Shown here: piece by piece, positions 39,244 to 48,822 of the stretch
Layout of the letters: every line of letters starts with the position of its first letter
Position numbering within the stretch: position 1 is the stretch's first letter
Assembly (NCBI RefSeq): GCF_003063315.1
Contig: NZ_NERV01000001.1
Location: 1-64,000, forward strand
DNA: 64,000 bases
Reading direction: 5' to 3'
DNA from: Limnohabitans sp. T6-5
Lineage (GTDB): Bacteria; Pseudomonadota; Gammaproteobacteria; Burkholderiales; Burkholderiaceae_C
The notes under the pieces: model-generated
Seen by the model: the letters and a program-made list of their open reading frames with translations, nothing else
What the model was told of the DNA's origin: nothing
Database searches by the model: none
Program-made: the position numbers and the translations under genes

Positions 39244-39627
39244 TTACTTCGCAGGTGCCGCGGGCACGCTGTTGTCCGTCTTTGCGGGGGCATTATTGCC
39301 TGGAATTTGCGATGCAGTGCTGGCATCCACAGGCGCAGCAGGCGCAACCACTGCGGCACCTTCGAGCACGCTGCCCGAAGACACAGGACGCGCATTGCTG
39401 AAATAAGCCAGCATCAATGTGCAAACAAAGAACACGCCTGCAAGCACTGCTGTAGTGCGCGACAAAAAGTTCGCACCGCCTGTGGCGCCAAACAGACTGC
39501 CAGAGCCACCACTGCCAAAAGCAGCCCCCATGTCAGCCCCCTTGCCATGCTGGATCAGGATCAAACCAATCATGGCCAGGGCCGACAGCATTTGAACCAC
39601 CAGAATCAAAGTCAACATCACACTCAT
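39244..39627 (-). CDS. secG: Protein translocase subunit SecG
   Basis: The 127-residue protein has the SecG core: two hydrophobic helices separated by the glycine-rich loop IQHGKGADMGAAFGSGGSGSLFGA. SecG assists the SecYEG channel. The C-terminal tail is rich in alanine and proline (VVAPAAPVD, NNAPAKTDNS), as often seen in this order. It lies 35 bases after tpiA. Confidence 0.93.
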   Translation of the reverse strand: MSVMLTLILVVQMLSALAMIGLILIQHGKGADMGAAFGSGGSGSLFGATGGANFLSRTTAVLAGVFFVCTLMLAYFSNARPVSSGSVLEGAAVVAPAAPVDASTASQIPGNNAPAKTDNSVPAAPAK

Positions 39628-39662
39628 CTGTATCTCCGAAAATTAAAAATTAAACCCAAAGC

Positions 39663-40418
39663 TCAGCACGAAGCCGCTTTGAGCATGCTTAAAAAGTCAG
39701 GCGCCTTGAGCGCCGCACCACCGATCAAGCCACCATCCACATCGGGCTGGGCCAGCAAGTCGGCTGCATTGGCCGCGTTCATGCTGCCGCCGTACAAAAT
39801 CGACACACGCTCAGCATGGGCTGTGGCCGCCTGCAGTTGCGAACGCAAAACTGCGTGCACCTGCTGCGCCATCTCAGGCGTTGCTGTGCGGCCTGTGCCA
39901 ATGGCCCAGACCGGTTCGTATGCCACCACGATTTCACTGATGCAATGGCCATTGGCATGAATCACTGCCGCCAATTGCCGCTTGACCACCGCTTCTGTCT
40001 GTCCCGCCTCACGCTCGGCCAGGCTTTCACCCACGCAAACGATGGGGGTGATCCCCGCAGCCAAAGCACGTTGCGCCTTGGACGCTACCAGTACATCGGT
40101 TTCGCCATGGTATTGACGGCGCTCCGAATGACCCACGATGGCGTAGCGCACGCCAAAGTCACGCAACATGCTCGCCGACACCTCGCCCGTGAATGCCCCG
40201 GCCTCATGCATGGACACATCCTGCGAGCCCAGCGCCACAGTCGATCCAACCAGCAAAGACTGCAGTTGCGACAAATAGACAAAAGGTGCGCAAACTACTG
40301 CTTGGAAACTCACGTTGTCTATGCCAGCCAGAATGTCGGCCACCAAAGATGCATTGGCAGCCAGGCTGCCATTCATCTTCCAGTTGCCCACCATCAATTT
40401 GCCAGATGCACGCATCAC
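39663..40418 (-). CDS. tpiA: Triosephosphate isomerase
   Basis: The 251-residue enzyme interconverts dihydroxyacetone phosphate and glyceraldehyde 3-phosphate. Visible are the substrate lysine in MVGNWKMNG, the catalytic histidine in VGHSERR, and the catalytic glutamate in [12 protein letters not shown]. The start overlaps the oxidoreductase stop as ATGA. Confidence 0.96.
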   Translation of the reverse strand: MMRASGKLMVGNWKMNGSLAANASLVADILAGIDNVSFQAVVCAPFVYLSQLQSLLVGSTVALGSQDVSMHEAGAFTGEVSASMLRDFGVRYAIVGHSERRQYHGETDVLVASKAQRALAAGITPIVCVGESLAEREAGQTEAVVKRQLAAVIHANGHCISEIVVAYEPVWAIGTGRTATPEMAQQVHAVLRSQLQAATAHAERVSILYGGSMNAANAADLLAQPDVDGGLIGGAALKAPDFLSMLKAASC

Positions 40419-41425
40419 CAGGTCACCACCATTTTTCCGATGTGCTGGTTGGACTCCATCAAGGCATGGGCTTGCGCCGCACCCGATGGCAAACCCGCAC
40501 CAGCAGCCATGGCATCAAACACACGGTGAATCACCGGCTTGATGAGGCCTCCCTCAATCCAGGGCCACACCACCCGGTGCAGTGACTGGGCAATCTCACC
40601 CTTGAATTCCACCGAGCGAGGACGCAATGTGGAGCCCGTGATCGTCAATCGGCGACGCAGCACCATGCCCGCATTGAATTGGCCTTGAATGCCCCCCTGC
40701 ACAGCAATGATGACCAGACGGCCATCTTCGGCCAAAGCCTCGATCTCACGCGCCACATAGTCGCCCGCCACCATGTCGAGAATCACGTTCACACCCACAC
40801 CGCCCGTCAAACGCTTGGACTCGGCGACGAAATCGTGGGTTTTGTAATTGATCGCATGATCAGCGCCCAAGGCCAGACAAGCCTGACACTTGTCGTCTGA
40901 GCCCGCAGTCACGATCACGGTCGCGCCCGCCGCCTTGGCCATCTGAATGGCTGTGACGCCGATACCACTGGAGCCGCCTTGAATCAACAAGGTTTCTCCT
41001 GCCTGCAAACGCCCACGGTCAAACACATTGCTCCACACGGTGAAAAACGTCTCGGGCAAAGAAGCAGCCTCCACGTCCGTCAAACCCTCGGGAACCGGCA
41101 GGCATTGCGCCACTGGCGCCACACACAACTGCGCATAACCGCCACCCGCAACCAAAGCACACACCCGATCACCCAACTCCAAACCGGCTGCAGCCATGGC
41201 CGCAGCATCACCAGACACCACAACCCCTGCCACTTCAAGGCCAGGAATGTCCGAAGCACCGGGCGGCACAGGGTAATTGCCCAGGCGTTGCAGCACGTCA
41301 GGGCGATTGATGCCACTGGCTGAGACACGAATGAGCAACTCCCCTGCCCCGGCCACAGGGTCGGGTCGGGTGGCAGGCACCAGCACCTCGGGTGCGCCAT
41401 ATTGAGCGATTTCGATGACGTTCAT
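40415..41425 (-). CDS. NAD(P)H quinone oxidoreductase, zinc-free MDR family (PIG3-like)
   Basis: The 336-residue medium-chain dehydrogenase/reductase has the [14 protein letters not shown] loop and the Rossmann motif [20 protein letters not shown] but lacks the zinc cysteines of alcohol dehydrogenases. This fits the quinone oxidoreductase (PIG3/QOR) branch, which reduces quinones with NADPH. It sits between pnp and tpiA, its usual neighbours in Comamonadaceae. The physiological substrate is unknown. Confidence 0.88.
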   Translation of the reverse strand: MNVIEIAQYGAPEVLVPATRPDPVAGAGELLIRVSASGINRPDVLQRLGNYPVPPGASDIPGLEVAGVVVSGDAAAMAAAGLELGDRVCALVAGGGYAQLCVAPVAQCLPVPEGLTDVEAASLPETFFTVWSNVFDRGRLQAGETLLIQGGSSGIGVTAIQMAKAAGATVIVTAGSDDKCQACLALGADHAINYKTHDFVAESKRLTGGVGVNVILDMVAGDYVAREIEALAEDGRLVIIAVQGGIQGQFNAGMVLRRRLTITGSTLRPRSVEFKGEIAQSLHRVVWPWIEGGLIKPVIHRVFDAMAAGAGLPSGAAQAHALMESNQHIGKMVVTW

Positions 41426-41480
41426 GGGGCAAACTCTTTCAAGTCAGATTCGGGCAGCCCGAAGGCCACCCGTAAACACA

Positions 41481-43613
41481 TCACTGTTGTTGCTGCTGTT
41501 GCTGCTGAGCGCCTGGCGCAGGACGGTCCAACAAAGCTTTCATCGACAGTTTGATGCGGCCTTTTTCGTCGGTTTCCATGACCTTGACCTTGACGATCTG
41601 GCCTTCGCTCAGGTAGTCGGTGACCTTCTCAACGCGCTCGTGGGCGATCTGGCTGATGTGCAGCAGACCGTCCTTGCCGGGCAACAAGTTGATCAATGCG
41701 CCGAAGTCCAAGATCTTGGTCACTGGGCCTTCGTAGACCTTGCCGATTTCAACTTCAGCGGTGATCTGCTCGATGCGCTTCTTGGCGATCTCGGCCTTCT
41801 CGCCGTCGGTGGCCGCAATGGTGATCGTGCCGTCTTCGCCGATGTTGATCTGGCAGCCGGTTTCTTCGGTCAGCGCACGAATGGTGGCGCCGCCTTTGCC
41901 AATCACGTCACGGATCTTCTCGGGGTTGATCTTCATGGTGAAGAGCTTGGGTGCGAAATCAGACACTTCGGTGTTGGCTTCGCTCATCGCTTCTTGCATC
42001 TTGCCCAGAATGTGCATGCGGGCTTCTTTGGCTTGGGCCAAAGCGACTTGCATGATTTCTTTGGTGATGCCTTGGATTTTGATGTCCATTTGCAAAGCGG
42101 TGATACCGTTGGTGGTACCAGCGACCTTGAAGTCCATGTCACCCAGGTGGTCTTCGTCACCCAGGATGTCGGTCAACACCGCAAAGCGGTTGTCTTCCTT
42201 GATCAGGCCCATGGCGATACCGGCCACGTGGGCTTTCATCGGCACACCCGCGTCCATCATCGACAAGCAGCCGCCGCAGACCGAAGCCATGGACGAAGAA
42301 CCGTTCGATTCGGTGATTTCAGACACCACACGCAGGGTGTATGGGAACTCTTCTTTGCTTGGCAGCACAGCAGCCAAAGCACGCTTGGCCAGGCGGCCGT
42401 GGCCGATTTCGCGGCGCTTGGTCGAACCCATGCGGCCCACTTCGCCAGTGGCAAAGGGAGGCATGTTGTAGTGGAACATGAAGCGGTCTTCGAACTCACC
42501 GGCCAATGCGTCAATGCGCTGTGCATCGCGCTCGGTGCCCAAAGTGGTGATCACCAAAGCTTGGGTTTCGCCACGGGTGAAAAGGGCCGAGCCGTGTGTG
42601 CGGGGCAGCACGCTGTTGCGGATTTCGATGGGGCGCACAGTGCGTGTGTCGCGGCCGTCGATGCGGGGCTCACCGGCCAAAATCTGGCTGCGCACGATGC
42701 GGGCTTCGATTTCGAACATCAGGCCGTCGAGCTTGACGCCATCAAAGGCCACGCCTTCTGCAACCAAAGCCGCTTTGACGGAAGCGTAGGCTTCACGGCA
42801 AGCGTGTGTGCGGGCTTGCTTGTTGCGGATTTGGTAGGCAGCGCGCAGCTTTTCTTCGGCCAAAGAGGCCAACTTGGCTTCAAAAGCCAAATCGCGGGCA
42901 GGCGCTTGCCAGTCCCACACGGGCTTGCCAGCTTCGCGCACCAACTCGTGGATCGCGTTGATGGCAATCGCCGACTGCTCGTGGCCATACACCACGCCGC
43001 CCAACATGATTTCTTCGGACAGTTGCTGGGCTTCGGATTCGACCATCAGCACAGCGGCTTCGGTGCCAGCCACAACCAGGTCCATCACGCTGTCTTTGCG
43101 CTGGGTCTGGCCGGGGTTCAGGACGTATTCACCGTTGATGTAACCCACGCGAGCGGCACCGATGGGGCCGTTGAACGGGATGCCCGAGATGGACAAGGCG
43201 GCAGACACGGCGATCATCGCGGCGATGTCGGCATCGACTTCGGGGTTCAAAGACACGGTGTGGATGACCACGTGCACGTCGTTGTAGAAACCTTCGGGGA
43301 ACAAAGGGCGGATGGGGCGGTCGATCAGACGGCTGGTCAGGGTCTCGTGCTCGCTGGGCTTGGCTTCACGCTTGAAAAAGCTGCCAGGGATCTTGCCTGC
43401 GGCGTAAGTCTTCTCGATGTAATCGACCGTGAGGGGGAAGAAGTCTTGACCGGCCTTGGCGATCTTGGAACCCACGACGGTGGCGAGCACCACAGTGCCT
43501 TCCATGTCGAGCAGCACAGCGCCGCCGGCTTGGCGAGCGACTTCGCCAGTTTCCATCTTGACCGTGTGCTGGCCCCACTGGAAGGTTTTGGTAACTTTAT
43601 TAAAAATAGACAT
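41481..43613 (-). CDS. pnp: Polyribonucleotide nucleotidyltransferase (PNPase)
   Basis: The 710-residue exoribonuclease has two RNase PH-like domains, a KH domain ([20 protein letters not shown]) and an S1 domain ([20 protein letters not shown]). The phosphorolytic site MDIKIQGIT is intact. I start it at ATG 43613 ([10 protein letters not shown]); the frame is open 28 codons further upstream, which is not PNPase. The C-terminus ends with eight glutamines encoded by CAG/CAA codons. Confidence 0.95.
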   Translation of the reverse strand: MSIFNKVTKTFQWGQHTVKMETGEVARQAGGAVLLDMEGTVVLATVVGSKIAKAGQDFFPLTVDYIEKTYAAGKIPGSFFKREAKPSEHETLTSRLIDRPIRPLFPEGFYNDVHVVIHTVSLNPEVDADIAAMIAVSAALSISGIPFNGPIGAARVGYINGEYVLNPGQTQRKDSVMDLVVAGTEAAVLMVESEAQQLSEEIMLGGVVYGHEQSAIAINAIHELVREAGKPVWDWQAPARDLAFEAKLASLAEEKLRAAYQIRNKQARTHACREAYASVKAALVAEGVAFDGVKLDGLMFEIEARIVRSQILAGEPRIDGRDTRTVRPIEIRNSVLPRTHGSALFTRGETQALVITTLGTERDAQRIDALAGEFEDRFMFHYNMPPFATGEVGRMGSTKRREIGHGRLAKRALAAVLPSKEEFPYTLRVVSEITESNGSSSMASVCGGCLSMMDAGVPMKAHVAGIAMGLIKEDNRFAVLTDILGDEDHLGDMDFKVAGTTNGITALQMDIKIQGITKEIMQVALAQAKEARMHILGKMQEAMSEANTEVSDFAPKLFTMKINPEKIRDVIGKGGATIRALTEETGCQINIGEDGTITIAATDGEKAEIAKKRIEQITAEVEIGKVYEGPVTKILDFGALINLLPGKDGLLHISQIAHERVEKVTDYLSEGQIVKVKVMETDEKGRIKLSMKALLDRPAPGAQQQQQQQQ

Positions 43614-43770
43614 GTTCAGAACTCCTGAAAACAAAAGCGCATGAGGCTGCACTGTGGGCCCGGAAGTTGACGCTCTGAACTCGATGCCATTCCACAAAAC
43701 TTTGGCTCAAAAGCCTTGTGGAATGACACAGCGCGGGTTCTTCCTGACAAATTCCGACTGAAAAAAGAAT

Positions 43771-43806
43771 AAAGCGCCTGAGCTAGCGAGCTAACTCAGG
43801 CGCTTT
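43771..43806 (-). terminator. Terminator hairpin between rpsO and pnp
   Basis: A perfect 12-bp stem (43771-43782 with 43795-43806) closes on twelve bases and, on the minus strand, runs into TTTATTCTTTTTT. It starts 17 bases after the rpsO stop. In related bacteria the rpsO-pnp gap is also an RNase III processing site, so part of the transcript may read through into pnp. Confidence 0.85.
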
Positions 43807-43822
43807 TCATCTGGAGAGACGA

Positions 43823-44089
43823 TTACTTACGCAGGCCAAGCTTGGCGATCAGCGCAACGTAACGGTCAGCATCACGGGACTTGAGGTAGTCCAACAGCTT
43901 GCGGCGACGGCTCACCATGCGCAGCAGGCCACGGCGACCGTGATGGTCTTTGGCGTGGGTTTTGAAGTGGGGAGTCAACTCGTTGATGCGAGCAGTCAGC
44001 AAAGCAACTTGGACTTCTGGGGAGCCAGTGTCGTTGGCAGCACGTGCGTTGGCCTTGACGACCTCGGCCTTGATCGAAGAAGCGATCAT
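43823..44089 (-). CDS. rpsO: 30S ribosomal protein S15
   Basis: The 88-residue protein has the S15 core: [26 protein letters not shown]-like [23 protein letters not shown] and a lysine/arginine-rich end. It binds 16S rRNA early in 30S assembly. It is followed by a terminator and pnp, the universal gene order. The long leader (about 110 bases from the -10 box) leaves room for S15 autoregulation. Confidence 0.97.
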   Translation of the reverse strand: MIASSIKAEVVKANARAANDTGSPEVQVALLTARINELTPHFKTHAKDHHGRRGLLRMVSRRRKLLDYLKSRDADRYVALIAKLGLRK

Positions 44090-44203
44090 GGTTTTTTCCT
44101 TGTTGTTCGCTTGGATTCAAGAATGAATTTCAGCGGGTTAATGACTTGCGCCAGCTGCCGGAAAAGCGGATGGCGTGCGCTTTGCAAATCGCAAAACAGG
44201 CGG

Positions 44204-44209
44204 ATTATA
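44204..44209 (-). promoter_or_regulatory. -10 box of the likely rpsO promoter
   Basis: On the minus strand this is a perfect TATAAT, about 115 bases before the rpsO start. The best -35 candidate is TTGAGA (44229-44224), but the spacing is only 14 bases, so the -35 side is weak or different. Confidence 0.55.
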
Positions 44210-44261
44210 GCCCGAAACCACTCTCTCAAGCCCGTCGCTTTGGACCACACAAGGTGGATTT

Positions 44262-44510
44262 CGCAGGTCAGCGGCTTCAGCCCCGACATGAGCCCACGCC
44301 AAAACCACCAATGTCGGAGCTGAAGCTACCGACCTACAGGGAAGATGTATTTGTAGGTCGGCGGCTTCAGCCCCGACATGAGCCTGCGCCAGAACCACCA
44401 TATCGGATCTGAAGCTAACGACCTACAGGGGAGAGGTATTTGTAGGTCGGCGGCTTCAGCCCCTACATGAAGCCTGCACCAAAGCCTTCAAGGTCGGAAC
44501 TACCTACGAG
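44262..44510. repeat. Array of three palindromic REP-like pairs (GTAGGTCGGCGG family)
   Basis: Forward units at 44262-44290, 44353-44380 and 44442-44469 read GTAGGTCGGCGGCTTCAGCC followed by CCGACATG. Each is followed after 20-21 bases by a diverged inverted copy (44311-44337, 44400-44426, and a decayed one near 44490-44509). The period is about 90 bases. The same family appears at 50425-50582 and 60148-60405. Confidence 0.85.
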
Positions 44511-44557
44511 GAAATTGACCAACATACATAGGTGACAGTCAAAGGGTTTTCACCATC

Positions 44558-44578
44558 GGGGCTTGGCTTGCTAGCCCC
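44558..44578. other. Short hairpin upstream of the Bug gene
   Basis: GGGGCT (44558-44563) and AGCCCC (44573-44578) can pair over a nine-base loop. No T run follows on the plus strand. It lies 27 bases before the Bug start and could shape its leader RNA. Confidence is low. Confidence 0.3.
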
Positions 44579-44605
44579 TAAAGTGAGGCAAAAGGAGTTT
44601 TTCGC

Positions 44606-45634
44606 ATGAACTTTTATTTCGCTCACAACCTGACCAGCGCCCTGCTGTTGGGCCTCTTGGCCCTGCAAGGGTCTGCCGCCCTGGCCCAGACCTACCCCGC
44701 CAAACCCATCCGTCTGGTCGTCACCTTCACCCCGGGCGGCGCGCCCGACATTCTGGCCCGGCTCTTCAGCGAAAAAGCCCAGCTGGGCCAACCCGTCATC
44801 ATTGACAACAAACCTGGCGCAGGCGGCAACATCGGTGCCGACATCGTCGCCAAATCCCCCGGCGATGGCTACACCCTGGTCATGGGTACCGTGGGCACGC
44901 ACTCCATCAACGGGGCGCTGTACGACAAGATGCCCTACGACATGGTGAAGAACTTCTCCCCCATCTCGCTCGTCGCTTCGGCCCCCAACCTGCTGGTGGT
45001 CAACAACGACCTGCCCGTCAAAAGCGTGCCCGAGTTGATCGCCTACATGAAGGCCAACCCCAACAAACTGTCGTTTGGCTCGCCCGGCACCGGCACCTCG
45101 GTGCACGTTTCAGGCGAACTGTTCAAGTCCATGACCGGCACCAGCATGACGCATGTGCCCTACAAAGGCCGCCAGTTCGCCATCCCCGACCTGGTGGGTG
45201 GCAGCATCCAGCTGATGTTTGACAACATGCCCTCGGCCCTGCCCATGGCCCGCGAAGGCAAGATCCGCGCCCTGGCCCAAACCACCGCCAAACGCTCCCC
45301 CGCCGCGCCCGATGTGCCCACCATGGCCGAATTTGTGCCCGGCTTCGAGGCCACAACTTGGTTCGCCATGTTCGCTCCGGCCAACGTTCCCAAGCCGGTC
45401 ATCGACAAACTCAACGCCGAAGTCGTGCGCGTGTTCCGCCTGCCTGAGGTTCAAGACCGCCTGAAAACCCTGGGCCTGGACCCGGTGTTGTCCACGCCCG
45501 AAGAACTGGCCCGATACCAAGCGGTGGAAATCACCAAATGGGCCAAGGTGGTCAAGGAATCGGGGGCCAAGGCGGAGTGGTCTGGGGGGGCCAAAAGCAT
45601 TACGACGAAAATCTTCAGCGTTCACCTGAAATGA
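44606..45634 (+). CDS. Bug family periplasmic solute-binding protein (TctC-like)
   Basis: The 342-residue protein has a signal peptide (cut likely after AALA near residue 27) and the Bug-family start QTYPAKPIRLVVTFTPGG. PGAGGNIGADIVAKSPGDGYT follows. Such proteins capture carboxylates or aromatic acids for tripartite tricarboxylate transporters, though many are orphans, as here with no TctA/TctB nearby. The SD AAGGAG lies nine bases before the ATG. Family members usually end near ESGAKAE; here a TGG codon follows and adds an odd 18-residue tail, suggesting a lost stop. Confidence 0.88.
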   Translation: MNFYFAHNLTSALLLGLLALQGSAALAQTYPAKPIRLVVTFTPGGAPDILARLFSEKAQLGQPVIIDNKPGAGGNIGADIVAKSPGDGYTLVMGTVGTHSINGALYDKMPYDMVKNFSPISLVASAPNLLVVNNDLPVKSVPELIAYMKANPNKLSFGSPGTGTSVHVSGELFKSMTGTSMTHVPYKGRQFAIPDLVGGSIQLMFDNMPSALPMAREGKIRALAQTTAKRSPAAPDVPTMAEFVPGFEATTWFAMFAPANVPKPVIDKLNAEVVRVFRLPEVQDRLKTLGLDPVLSTPEELARYQAVEITKWAKVVKESGAKAEWSGGAKSITTKIFSVHLK

Positions 45635-45649
45635 TCAGCAGCAACCACG

Positions 45650-45671
45650 ATTTATTCAATGTACAATAAAT
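45650..45671. promoter_or_regulatory. Palindrome over the toxin start, candidate TA operator
   Basis: ATTTATT (45650-45656) and AATAAAT (45665-45671) are perfect inverted arms around eight bases. The right arm contains the first two bases of the toxin ATG (45670). Toxin-antitoxin pairs repress themselves through such sites; here repressor binding would also cover the ribosome entry region. Confidence 0.55.
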
Positions 45672-45981
45672 GCTGACCGTGATTGAAACCCCCACATACC
45701 TACGCAGCATTGCGGGTATCTGGACAGATGGAGAAGCAGCTGAATTCGTGGATTTCATTGCCGCTTATCCCCATGCTGGTGATGTGATGGTGGGCACTGG
45801 CGGCCTGCGGAAGGTGAGATGGAGTCGCAGCGGCATGGGCAAACGTGGCGGGGTAAGAGCCATTTATTTGTACCGTAACGACAAAGGCGAATTGGTTCTA
45901 CTGATGGCATACAGCAAAGCGAAATTCGACACACTACCCTCAGATTTCTTGATACGCATCAAGGCGCAATACGATGTCTAA
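45670..45981 (+). CDS. RelE/HigB-type toxin
   Basis: The 103-residue protein matches the RelE-fold toxins of the HigB kind: VGTGGLRKVRWSRSGMGKRGGVRAIYLYRND followed by LMAYSKAKFDTLPSDF (each listed in short pieces here). The basic residues and the tyrosine near the C-terminus are those that bind mRNA in the ribosomal A site. It precedes its antitoxin and overlaps it by eight bases. There is no clear Shine-Dalgarno sequence; the palindrome sits there instead. Confidence 0.85.
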   Translation: MLTVIETPTYLRSIAGIWTDGEAAEFVDFIAAYPHAGDVMVGTGGLRKVRWSRSGMGKRGGVRAIYLYRNDKGELVLLMAYSKAKFDTLPSDFLIRIKAQYDV

Positions 45982-46267
45982 AACCTCCAAAAAAACCACA
46001 TCCCCGGATGCTGAAATGTTGCAATTCATGGCCGATCTGGAACTAAGCCTGAAAGAAGCACAAACAGGCACAGATGCCCGAGTGACCACTGGGGAGGAAA
46101 TTAAACGACGCACACGCGGACGTCCTGTCGCCAAAGTACACAAACAGCCTGTCACGCTGCGTCTGGATGCCGACGTACTGGAGCGTTGGCGCGCCAGCGG
46201 CAAGGGCTGGCAGACGCGTATGAGCGATGCATTACGCGATTGGTTGCGTACACACTCACCTGTTTAA
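45974..46267 (+). CDS. Antitoxin with BrnA-like C-terminus
   Basis: The 97-residue protein ends with VTLRLDADVLERWRASGKGW plus QTRMSDALRDWL, the ribbon-helix-helix pattern of BrnA-type antitoxins. HigB-type toxins more often pair with a helix-turn-helix antitoxin. The N-terminal half (EMLQFMADLELSLKEAQTG) resembles the toxin-binding arm of those HTH antitoxins, so the protein may be a domain swap. Its start lies inside the toxin gene. Confidence 0.8.
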   Translation: MSKTSKKTTSPDAEMLQFMADLELSLKEAQTGTDARVTTGEEIKRRTRGRPVAKVHKQPVTLRLDADVLERWRASGKGWQTRMSDALRDWLRTHSPV

Positions 46268-46310
46268 CGCAGCAAGCCCAGCCTACCTCTCGGACTTTCG
46301 CTCCTTGAAT

Positions 46311-47617
46311 TTACCGAACAAGTCCACGCGAAAAATCCATGATCAAACGGGTAGCCAGATACAACCTGGGTTCAATCGAATCGATCAGGATGTATTCATC
46401 GTCGTTGGAATGGGCGCCAAAACTGAGCAGCCCAAAGCGTTCGAGCACCGGATTTTTGGTGTTCAGGGCCGCAAATGCGGCATCGGTGCCACCACCACCC
46501 ACGCTGTCGACCACTGCCAAAGGCCTGTCGATTTCGCGGTAAATTTTCTGAGCATGCCTGCCGACCGCTTGTTGCGCTGGGTTGAGTTCCAGCGGTGGGC
46601 GGCGCTGCTCAAAAGTCATTGCCACCTGCGTGCCAGGAATGAGTTGATGCTTGATCGTCTCACTGATACTAGACTCCAGACCCGCATAGTCTTGCAGTCG
46701 CTCCACGCGCACATCAGCAGCAGCCTGGGCCTGAGCCGGAATGACATTGCGGTTGGTGTCGCCAGAGATCAGGGTCCAGTTCATCTTCACCCCTTTTTGA
46801 GGGTCAGAAAAAATGCGCGTTTGCAAAATCTGGTGGGACAACTCATTGATGGCATTGAGGCCCCGCTCAGGGCACTGCCCGAATGAGAAGCCTTGCCCGT
46901 GACCTTCAGGTTGACCGACGCAATGCCAGCGGTGGCCAATGACAGTTGATCAGCGTTCACCACCGAGGCCTCTTGCGTCCTCGTCAAGTCATGCTCCGCC
47001 CCGAGTTGGGTCAACAGATGGCGAGAAGCAGGCGAACTGATCACCTCATCCCCATTGATCAGCACTGTCAATTGCCCGTAGTCCTTGAATTGCAAGGCTT
47101 GCAGCGTGGCCAGGGTGTGCAGGATCACCGCAATGCCCGCCTTGTCGTCCCCAATGCCCAAACCTTAGGCTTTGTTGCCGTCAATGCGAAACGGTTGCTT
47201 GGCACCCATGCCCTTGAGATACACCGTGTCCATGTGAGCAATGAGCAAAATCTTTTTCGTGCCAGTGCCATTGAATGTGGCCTTGACCATGCGCCCAATC
47301 TGTCCGGGCGTGTCCTGCATGCGGTAAGCGTTGGCCGCGGCTTCAATGAACTCGACCTGCCCACCCAAAGCGCGAAGCCGGTCATGAATGAGTTGAGAAA
47401 TAGCGTCCAGCCCCTCGCGATCCCCACTGCCCGACTCGATGCCCACCAAGTCGCGCAAAGTCGCCAACAGCGGCTGCTTTTGGGTTTGAACCTGCGCCCA
47501 GACACTGGCCTCGGGTGCAGCCCAAACAGAGGCGCCCCATGACAGCAGAACGGCGAAAAACAGGGTTTTCCAAGTGGATGCACGCAGGGTGGGAAGTTGG
47601 CGGATCAGCGGGTTCAT
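46311..47617 (-). pseudogene. Broken M20 family metallopeptidase (glutamate carboxypeptidase-like)
   Basis: Read through, the frames give one exported M20 peptidase of about 435 residues. It has a signal peptide from ATG 47617, then LLIAHMDTVYLKG (zinc histidine and aspartate), GIGDDKAGIAV, and SVGGGGTDAAFAA near the end. Two lesions break it: an in-frame TAA at 47165-47167 just before GLGIGDDKAG, and a frame change at about 46870-46872. There the sense strand reads GCCCTGAG where the family reading SAPERGLNA would need one more C. All zinc-site segments are otherwise well kept, so inactivation looks recent. Sequencing error at one site cannot be excluded. Confidence 0.85.
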
Positions 47618-47712
47618 CTTTGGGATTTCGAGGGGATAGGAATGCGCCATTTTGGAGTTGAATTCAAATTTTGAAATGTTGCCCCGGGTCCAGACAGACT
47701 CACACTTCTGAG

Positions 47713-48480
47713 TTACAGCTTGGTACAAAGTCCCACGTAGGTTGGTGTGACTTTTAAGTTTGCAGGATCAATCAAAGCGCCTTCGACCAACATCAATGTG
47801 TGATCCTGCTTGAACGAAACAATGGTAGTTGGTAATGGTGTCGTACTCGCTGCATCACTGTAGAGCGGTAAGTTGTTGGAATCTTTTGTATAGCGAATCA
47901 GGGATTTGGATGAAGCACCTGTCAGCTCGGCGGCCTTTTCAGAAGTTGCCAGGTTGACACTCCGTTCAGGAGCAGATGTAAACGGATCTTGAGCTTTGCA
48001 CAGATAAGCACCACTCAACCCGAGATAGCCAACCTGCAAGACGTTGGCATCTAAAACAGCCTTATCACATAACCCCACATAAGATGGCACGACTTTCAGG
48101 GTAACCGGATCAATCAAAGTCCCTTCAACCAACATCATCGAGCGATCCTGCTTGAACGAAACAGTGGTGGTTATTGTTACGCTGCCAGCATCCGTGTAAA
48201 TTGGAAAATTACTTGAATTATTTGCAGACCGGGCCAAGGCTTTGGATGCGACACCTGTCATGGTGGCGGCCTGTTCCATGGCCACCAGCTTGATACCTCG
48301 ATCAGGTATTGATTCAAACGGGGCTTGTGCTTTACAAAGATAGGAACCACTCATACCGAGGTAATTTGGATCTTGAGTTGTGTTGTCCCCTCCACCACCA
48401 CAAGCAGTCAATAACAATGTGGCAGCCATCACATTTGTGGTGTCAAATCGAAAAACAAACATTTGGACTTTCAGTATCAA
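47713..48480 (-). CDS. Lipoprotein of two tandem repeats, unknown function
   Basis: The 255-residue protein has a lipobox LLLTAC at the end of its signal sequence, so it is probably a lipid-anchored envelope protein. The mature part consists of two copies of a module of about 105 residues. Each begins YLGxSGxYLCKAQxPF, continues through xLTGxxSKxLxR and SFKQDxxxMLVEGxLIDP, and ends YVGLC. The two cysteines per module may form a disulfide. I do not recognise the family. The start could be 48480 or a later ATG at 48462. An AATTAAAT repeat lies just upstream. Confidence 0.7.
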   Translation of the reverse strand: MILKVQMFVFRFDTTNVMAATLLLTACGGGGDNTTQDPNYLGMSGSYLCKAQAPFESIPDRGIKLVAMEQAATMTGVASKALARSANNSSNFPIYTDAGSVTITTTVSFKQDRSMMLVEGTLIDPVTLKVVPSYVGLCDKAVLDANVLQVGYLGLSGAYLCKAQDPFTSAPERSVNLATSEKAAELTGASSKSLIRYTKDSNNLPLYSDAASTTPLPTTIVSFKQDHTLMLVEGALIDPANLKVTPTYVGLCTKL

Positions 48481-48506
48481 CTGGCATCAAAAATTATTAT
48501 TATATT

Positions 48507-48542
48507 AATTAAATAATTAAATAATTAAATAATTAAATAATT
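48507..48542. repeat. Tandem 8-bp repeat AATTAAAT, 4.5 copies
   Basis: Four perfect copies of AATTAAAT (48507-48538) plus half a copy make up an AT-only stretch, 26 bases upstream of the lipoprotein start. It lies where a promoter would be and its copy number could change by slippage. Confidence 0.9.
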
Positions 48543-48689
48543 TCCAGATTACAGCAGCAATCGACGCTCTCGAATTCTCCAAATCGCAACCCAATGCTTT
48601 GAATTCAGATTTCTACGTTCAGCAGGCAGGGCAAATTAAAGAAGATTGTTTGAGATACAACGGATCCAAAACAATAGCAACAGGAGGCT

Positions 48690-48779
48690 GTGTCTGTGGC
48701 TGCTACCACCACTATGGTTCACGTTCGCGTGGACGAGAACATCAAGGCGCAGGCAGAGGAAACGCTGACCATGCACTGA
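48690..48779 (+). pseudogene. Truncated RelB/DinJ-type antitoxin relic
   Basis: Behind a strong AGGAGG (48682-48687), a GTG-started frame encodes 29 residues whose core MVHVRVDENIKAQAEETL is the N-terminal ribbon of RelB/DinJ antitoxins. Family members run on for another 50-60 residues; here LTMH and a TGA end it. No toxin follows; the aminotransferase gene comes from the other strand. It is a leftover of a deleted toxin-antitoxin pair. Confidence 0.75.
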
Positions 48780-48822
48780 AAGGCGCCTGGGTGGGCCATC
48801 GTAAGTGCCCCATCAGCAGAGA

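Noticed and set aside
41415..43628. 737-codon open frame on the plus strand opposite pnp
   Set aside because: It mirrors pnp exactly and has no recognisable domain; pnp is a certain gene.
44262..44510. Regular ~90-bp repeats that look like a CRISPR array
   Set aside because: The units are paired palindromes in alternating orientation, the intervals are repeats themselves, and no cas genes are near.
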